NCBI GenBank assembly: GCA_003415625.1
Contig: PYIU01000001.1
Coordinates: 558,001-622,000 of the forward strand
Direction: 5' to 3'
DNA: 64,000 nucleotides
Source of the DNA: Aquanectria penicillioides
Lineage: Eukaryota; Ascomycota; Sordariomycetes; Hypocreales; Nectriaceae
A model generated the notes under the pieces. That model saw only the letters and a program-made list of their open reading frames with translations. It ran no database searches and was not told where the DNA came from. The first letter of the stretch is position 1; each line of letters begins with the position of its first letter. A program made the position numbers and the translations under genes. Below, in pieces: positions 58,750 through 64,000 of this stretch.

Positions 58750-60282
58750 TCGGTTGTGTTTAATAATGGGGTTTCCTTTATCATCCAACAGTGGTTCATT
58801 GATATGAATGCGCAATATCGCATGGGATGAAGGAAGTGGTGTAGATATATTCTTCAAAGTTCTAAGAGTTTCTCAACGAACTGTAACTTTTTCTTTCAGC
58901 CAATGTTTAAGCTACGACGCTTGATCACAGTACCGGTACCTCTGGACCACAGGTACCAGGTTAGTGCATCTCAATCGAGCGAGCCTCCCTCGCGTCGCAA
59001 AGAGAGTGCTACTCAGAAGGAAATGTTCCCTGTTCTTCTCTAGCATGGTTCAACAATAGTAAAGACATATTTATCCATTAATAATTGAGTTTGATTTCTT
59101 CAGTTATCTAAGTAGAGTCGTGTCTCATCCTTTCGTCTACTGCAGTGTCGAGTAAAGTACTCAAACATTGATACAGAAGTCTTCATTATCTCATGATAGA
59201 TATAAAATTGATTTAACTATCATCCAGATATTGACACAATGAGAATTGCGCACAATTGAGCCATTAGCACTCGAACTAAGACTCAGGCACAGATCTCAAG
59301 AACGAGGACATCGCCAAGCTTGCTAAATATTGGCCAGAGTAACATCAGAATATGAATATCGACGCGAAACAATACCAAAATGCACTAACATGCCTCGATC
59401 TATATAGATCTGTTCAATCTATCGCTGACGATGTGGACACATTGCAACTTAGCTTTGTAAGACGTAACGAAGCAGCCTGAATCAGCAACTCAAAGACCGT
59501 CGGTCTTAATGCTTCGATCCAACGGATTCTGCTCAAATAGCCCCAGGGTGTCGAAGATGCTCCGGAAACATGAATATACTCGGGTGTGCGGACTTAATGT
59601 GGCACTTTTTCAAGTTGTAGATTTTGCCGTGAACTTTGCATCGCTGATTATTGAACAGATAAGATCTCGCTCTTTTTTTTTTTCATATAGCTCCAGAGTT
59701 TTGCCTTCAGCATGTACGATACGTAGGCCTCTTCATTTTCGACAGCAATCAATCAATTCAAGGCGAAGAAAGCCACAGTGTGGGGTCCATGTAGATTTGG
59801 GATTAAGAATGCTCTAATGGGCAACCCGTATCTTCTTCTCTGCCTTCTATGAACATATCTCCGGTGGTACAGACCCTGAGCGGCCCACGATTATTCAGAC
59901 ATCTATACTAGGATACTCAGTGCTAGCTCGGCATATATCATACCTAAGGGGGGACTACGTACAAGGTCTAGCTTCAGCGAGGGACAGACAGATACTTGCT
60001 AGTCAGTGATCAGACTTGCATTATTACAAAATTCTCGAGGCGCGTTGATAAATAGGGATAAACAGCTTTTTGAGAGCATGAGCAGTCCTTGGAGCTTCGT
60101 GTTGAAGAGCAGAGCACAGAGACTAACTTCGGCAGGGTAAAAAAAGTGGTGGGCATTGGCTCGTACTTCGTTATTTCAAAGCCTCCACATTTGTGCTGGC
60201 TGACAAATGGAAAAGTAGGCTGTTAGAAAATTCCGGTCAAGCCACCGAGTCTGGCACAAGCCATCAACAACTACACTCCGTT
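58750..60282. other. Gene-free AT-rich stretch
   Basis: No gene supported on either strand. Confidence 0.5.
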
Positions 60283-60290
60283 TATAAATA
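60283..60290 (+). promoter_or_regulatory. TATA box of the NmrA-like gene
   Basis: TATAAATA, a consensus TATA box, lies 60 bp upstream of the start codon at 60343. The short spacing points to a compact core promoter. Confidence 0.6.
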
Positions 60291-60342
60291 GAGACGCATC
60301 ATTCACATCTTGAAATGCTGCATTCTACTCAAATCTGTCAAC

Positions 60343-61287
60343 ATGGCTCCGACTATCCTCGTCGTCGGCGCCACTGGAAATACGGGCAAACATGTCGTCA
60401 ACGGGCTCTCTAAACTGCTCGATGGCAGTCAATATCGGATCATCGGCCTCACCAGGTCCCTTGACAGTCGCAGCAGCAAGACACTGGCCGCCCTGCCTCT
60501 GGTGGAGATGATTGAGAAGGATTGGACCGAGATCGACGCCGCCTGGCTGAAGGACCAAAATGTCGTCAAGGCCTTTGTTGCGCCGCACAATCTGATCCAC
60601 CACTTTTACGACGAGTCTGACCTCCTCGTTGCCATGCTCAACGCCGGCGTCAAGTACGTCGTCAAGCTGTCGACGATGCTCGAATTCATCGGACCGACGA
60701 ATCCAGTATTCTACGGCCGCGCGCACTGGGCTATAGAAAACTTGCTGGGCCAGCCCGAGTTCGAGGGACTTCAGTGGACATCGCTGCGCCCAAACGTATT
60801 CACGGATGCGTATCTTTCGCCCGCTGTTGAGTGGATCAAGAAGTTTCGCGAGACTGGGCAGCAGGATACTCTGCACCTTGTCCCAGCGGCCGATGTCCCG
60901 CTCTCCTTGATTGACCCCGCTGACATTGGCAAGGCTGCCGCAGCACTCCTTGCGCTCGACGATGCGTCGCCGCATCACAAGGCATTGTATGTCATGAGAG
61001 GTGCAAATGACATCACGGGCAAGGACATCGTGGCGATGGTCGAGGAGGAGATTGGCGTCGAGGTGTCCAACGTTCAATTCAAGTCCACATCGATGATTGA
61101 CGCCCTTGAATCGTACGGAATCTACCCAGCAAAAGCTATCCCCTCAATCAGGGTAGGTTGCGATTTCGTCTGGGCAGGGCAGACTACGACGTATGGAACA
61201 CCGACAGCAAACGAGATTATGCATCTGGCGCCGCCAAACATTACAGCGCAAGAAAGCTTCAAACGACTGCTGCACAATGCGCAGTGA
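60343..61287 (+). CDS. NmrA-like / atypical short-chain dehydrogenase
   Basis: Single exon, 314 residues, starting at the ATG in CAACATGGCTCC (MAPTILVVGATGNTGKHVVN). The N-terminal GATGNTG is the NAD(P)-binding glycine motif of NmrA/isoflavone-reductase-like Rossmann proteins. Further blocks: LRPNVFTDAYLSPAVEWIKK, DVPLSLIDPADIGKAAAALL, HHKALYVMRGANDITGKDIV. The YxxxK of classical SDRs is only approximated (GVKYVVKLSTMLEF with VFYGRAHWAIE downstream), as usual for this atypical group. The family includes redox sensors that bind transcription factors as well as reductases in secondary metabolism; nothing in the sequence decides between them. Codons are markedly GC-rich in the third position compared with neighbouring genes. 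Confidence 0.92.
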   Translation: MAPTILVVGATGNTGKHVVNGLSKLLDGSQYRIIGLTRSLDSRSSKTLAALPLVEMIEKDWTEIDAAWLKDQNVVKAFVAPHNLIHHFYDESDLLVAMLNAGVKYVVKLSTMLEFIGPTNPVFYGRAHWAIENLLGQPEFEGLQWTSLRPNVFTDAYLSPAVEWIKKFRETGQQDTLHLVPAADVPLSLIDPADIGKAAAALLALDDASPHHKALYVMRGANDITGKDIVAMVEEEIGVEVSNVQFKSTSMIDALESYGIYPAKAIPSIRVGCDFVWAGQTTTYGTPTANEIMHLAPPNITAQESFKRLLHNAQ

Positions 61288-62241
61288 TGAGTGTATCAAG
61301 ACATAAGGAAGTCAGTTGTCAGGGTGGGATTGTCGGCGGATGCTGTCTCGGCAAGACAAGTTAATTGAGTTGGCAAATGGACGGGATGCGATGAAACAAA
61401 GCAATTGGCCAACAAGGGCAGATTCTGGCATCGAGGAACCTAGTCCATCGATCTCCATCCTTGGAAATTAGTCATCGAAATAATTCTCATGCATGATTCA
61501 GGTGATCTCACCGACAAGTAGAAAGCGAATAGACTGCAGCATGTAATTATGACAAAAGTCTGTTACCACCACACGTACACATGGCGAGCGATGCACCTGG
61601 CTACAGGGGGGACGCAAGAAAAGCCGAGACTAGAGTCAGCGAGGCAGAATTGGAATCGGGAGCGCTAGCAATGGTGACAGATGAAGGACAAGCGAACGAG
61701 AGAAAGGCAAAAACCGACCCAGGGTTTGATCCAGCACCAGAGTCACCAGCTGAGTCGGTAGCTACAGCCGGGAGACTCCTCGGTAACCTCAGAATCAGCA
61801 AAAACAGTGACATGAGTATCATTCGTCATAGGTGTAAACATTCCAATGGTTTCGGGGGCTGCAGAACTAGTAGAGGCTCCATCCACTGTGTCGGCACCAT
61901 GGATGCTTCTTCATAAGCCAAAATGCTAGCAGTCCCAAGCACATACGACCATAGCTCTTAGAAAATACGGGATCCCGTCCGCTCTCCCATCGTCAAACTG
62001 AGAAGCGGTGAATTAGTACTCGGGTCGGTGACGACCGGGGAATCCTCGCTGTTGTATGTTTTTTTGTTCCATTTACTTTTTGTCTTGAATCTTCTTCATT
62101 TTTGCTCTTGTAAATAATTCCACTATGGTATGTGTGTGATATAAAAAGAGTAGGCATCCAGGCAACCGGACAGCACAGCAAAATGGGTCGCCACTACTAC
62201 CTCTGTATCAGACCCTAACTAACTTGAGGAAGCACAGCCGA

Positions 62242-62272
<31 letters not shown>

Positions 62273-62768
62273 GACTCATCATCAATTCTGCCATATTTCT
62301 TTTTAACCTTCCTTCTATATTTTAATCCTCTTCTCATTGATTGATTTTGTTGTTATTTTTTCGACTCTGATCGCGGTAAACGGCTCTCTTTCCTACATGA
62401 AAGTGCAAAAAATACAACGACCCCCCGCTCTCCCGCGAATTGAAGCTAACACTCCTTATACCAAATACCATAGAGACGATCAAAGGCATGAAAGGACCAA
62501 AGATGGAAATGGCCTTTAGAATTAATAATATCGCAGATCAATCTCTGTGTATGTGTAGTGGTACGAAAGCGAGTCCATATCCCTTGCTCCACTGCAGGCT
62601 TTAAAGATAGGTCTTATCGTTATCGATAATCGGATGAGATCCGGCCGGCCCAGGAAAACAGTTGACGAAGGTTATCATGTTGTATCATACATATATCACA
62701 CGATGGTGTCGGGCCGCTTGGCAGTTTCTTATTCAGATGTCGGATAATGCACCCATTTCCTATCTTGT
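61288..62768. other. Intergenic stretch with poly-A tract
   Basis: Contains a 28-bp A run. A 111-codon frame at 61581-61916 is low-complexity and without relatives that I recognise, so it is not called. Otherwise 3' flanks of two convergent genes. Confidence 0.45.
62245..62272. repeat. Poly-A tract, 28 bp
   Basis: An uninterrupted run of 28 A. It may be a slippage tract or the tail of an old retroposed sequence, but no element body is recognisable on its 5' side and no target-site duplication was found by eye. Confidence 0.9.
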
Positions 62769-64000
62769 CTATATGTCGTCCCACGAGCCAAAGAGTCCGG
62801 CGTCGGCAAACAACTCCCAGCCCGGGATCTCTGGCCAACTGGCTACGTTCTCATTCTCCAAAGCGCTCGCGCTCTCAAACTCAGTGAATGATCTCTTGGT
62901 GCTATAGTGCAGATTTCCTATCACGGGTTCGGTCAAATCTGAGGGGCCTGATGTCGTAAACGTTTTGCGGTATTCGGCCAAGAGTTGCTCGATGATCGCC
63001 CTGCTGCGACCGGCACCAGACCAACGGAGCTCCAAGTCTTTGAGAAACGCAACGCATTTCTCCACATCTGTGATGATTTCGGTGTCCGGTTGTGGTGCGG
63101 GCATGCGCAGGCTATAATTGTCAATGCATGTTCAGAGGATGATCTGGGTTTCTTGCAACTCACAGTACAATTCCAGACAGTGTCAGGTAATGCAAGCACA
63201 TTGCCAGGTGATGTGAAGGAGGTACGAGGTCTCTCAAAAGCTCTGCAGCGTTAATGCAGCTTCTTGCTGCGCTGAGACATTGAGAAACAGCATCAACGGT
63301 ACCGGGTTCAGTGGACAGAATGGCAGATAGCTGGGGGTTACCCAGAAAACATCTGGTTTGTGATGTCAGCCTTCCGCGTTTCCACATACGAGGAGAAAGT
63401 TGCTTCCATATCGCAAAGCCATGGAGCCCACATACCGGTATAGATTTAATAGTGAGCCGGCATGTACGATGAAGATTACAACACACATGGCTAAATCTCT
63501 GTCTCCCTCCCGACCTCTCTCCAATGAGTTCGCTGAGAACCGGATGTCATCAGGCAGGCCTTCGAGCCAAGATCGTAATGCTCTGTCATGTGATGCTACG
63601 CGAGACATAAATCTTTGTCTCTTCGTTGGGTCATTGGACGCCAACTCTCGAATACGACGAGGCGAATTGAGTTGTTGAATGGAGCCCGCAATACGGCAGA
63701 GACGAACAAAGGCCAGAAATCCGGCTGTCTGTGGAGATTGCGCCTTATCCTAAGAGAGAGGCAGCCAGTGTCTCTCTGGCGGGAATATCTTTCCAAGTCA
63801 TCGTCGCTAAGGTTTAACGGCATTTCGCAAAAGCAATCGTCCTCATTTGCAGCCATTGGGCGGCCGAGGCAAATTGACGTGACACTAATTTCATCAGGAC
63901 ACGATTATCAAAGCCATCATGTCCAAGCGGCGATTACTTACCGGTCTAGACAATATAGGCTCCACCAAACTCGCCGCGAAATCTGCTGCCAGAGAAAATC
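62769..64000 (-). CDS. Fungal-specific transcription factor (Zn2Cys6 type), 3' part, with a possible frameshift
   Basis: The gene enters from the right edge; its DNA-binding domain is outside. Exons seen: 64000-63942, 63884-63436, 63352-63164 and 63111-62769. The middle-homology region is clear: RRVWWSLYCLDRVTSICLGR, then ANEDDCFCEMPLNLSDDDLE, TAGFLAFVRLCRIAGSIQQL, DRALRSWLEGLPDDIRFSAN and CVVIFIVHAGSLLNLYR. The C-terminal LELRWSGAGRSRAIIEQLL and ending ELFADAGLFGSWDDI are typical of xylanase-regulator-like or amino-acid-type regulators. Within the second listed exon the frame changes by one base near 63735-63760: DLERYSRQRDTG is in one frame and DKAQSPQTAGFLAF in the next, with no GT donor between to explain it by splicing. 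The gene may be damaged, or there may be a sequencing/assembly error. Confidence 0.8.

Noticed and set aside
60325..61077. 250-codon frame opposite the NmrA-like gene
   Set aside because: Antisense shadow caused by the GC-rich third codon positions of the real gene.
61581..61916. 111-codon plus-strand frame and the opposite hydrophobic frame
   Set aside because: Low-complexity composition, no motif, and it overlaps itself on both strands as expected for chance frames.

Overview
The window is nuclear DNA of a filamentous ascomycete, most likely an Aspergillus- or Penicillium-like member of the Eurotiales. Genes are broken by many short introns (about 48-75 bp, GT...AG, often with CTAAC/CTGAC branch sites). 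The families are typical of such fungi: a NACHT/ankyrin STAND protein, a DUF3425 bZIP protein, a Zn2Cys6-type regulator, an NmrA-like protein and a LaeA-like methyltransferase. No rRNA, tRNA, CRISPR array or intact transposon was found. I rebuilt exon structures by hand; for the genes where exon lengths are quoted, the total is a whole number of codons.

Layout. 1-9 kb: a seven-exon formamidase and a 1,483-residue NACHT/ankyrin protein. 8.8-10.4 kb: a P450 pseudogene. 11.7-13.7 kb: an MFS transporter with one defective-looking intron. 15.7-17 kb: a secreted Ser/Thr-rich, beta-helix-like protein. 17.6-19.6 kb: a type-B carboxylesterase. 20.3-21.1 kb: a decayed amino-acid/choline permease. 22.1-26.7 kb: a TauD-type dioxygenase and a methionine-type permease. 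27.6-30.7 kb: a long P/Q-rich protein with repeated CxxC modules. 32.5-37.5 kb: an Hsp70-like ATPase followed by a Ser/Thr kinase. 37.9-42.5 kb: a bZIP/DUF3425 protein, an aldo/keto reductase and an F-box-like protein. 42.7-47.2 kb: one 1,475-residue zinc-finger protein that looks like two open frames. 49.5-54.6 kb: a divergent proteasome beta-5 subunit, a second aldo/keto reductase and a LaeA-like methyltransferase. 58.5-61.3 kb: a tiny eight-cysteine secreted protein and an NmrA-like reductase. 62.8 kb to the right edge: the 3' part of a fungal transcription factor.

The most notable item is the proteasome beta-5 paralogue (49,507-50,424). It keeps the catalytic Thr1/Asp17/Lys33 framework but carries A20G, A22V, V31A, M45I and S169T (mature numbering) in and around the S1 pocket and active site. 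In fungi, an extra altered beta-5 gene can be a self-resistance gene for a proteasome-inhibitor pathway. No NRPS, PKS or other core enzyme lies in this window, so that link is a hypothesis. A second theme is nitrogen and sulfur scavenging (formamidase, TauD dioxygenase, methionine-type permease, dead amino-acid permease). The remaining genes look like ordinary accessory or subtelomere-like content: NLR-like protein, Hsp70-like ATPase, kinase, pseudogenes and long gene-poor stretches.
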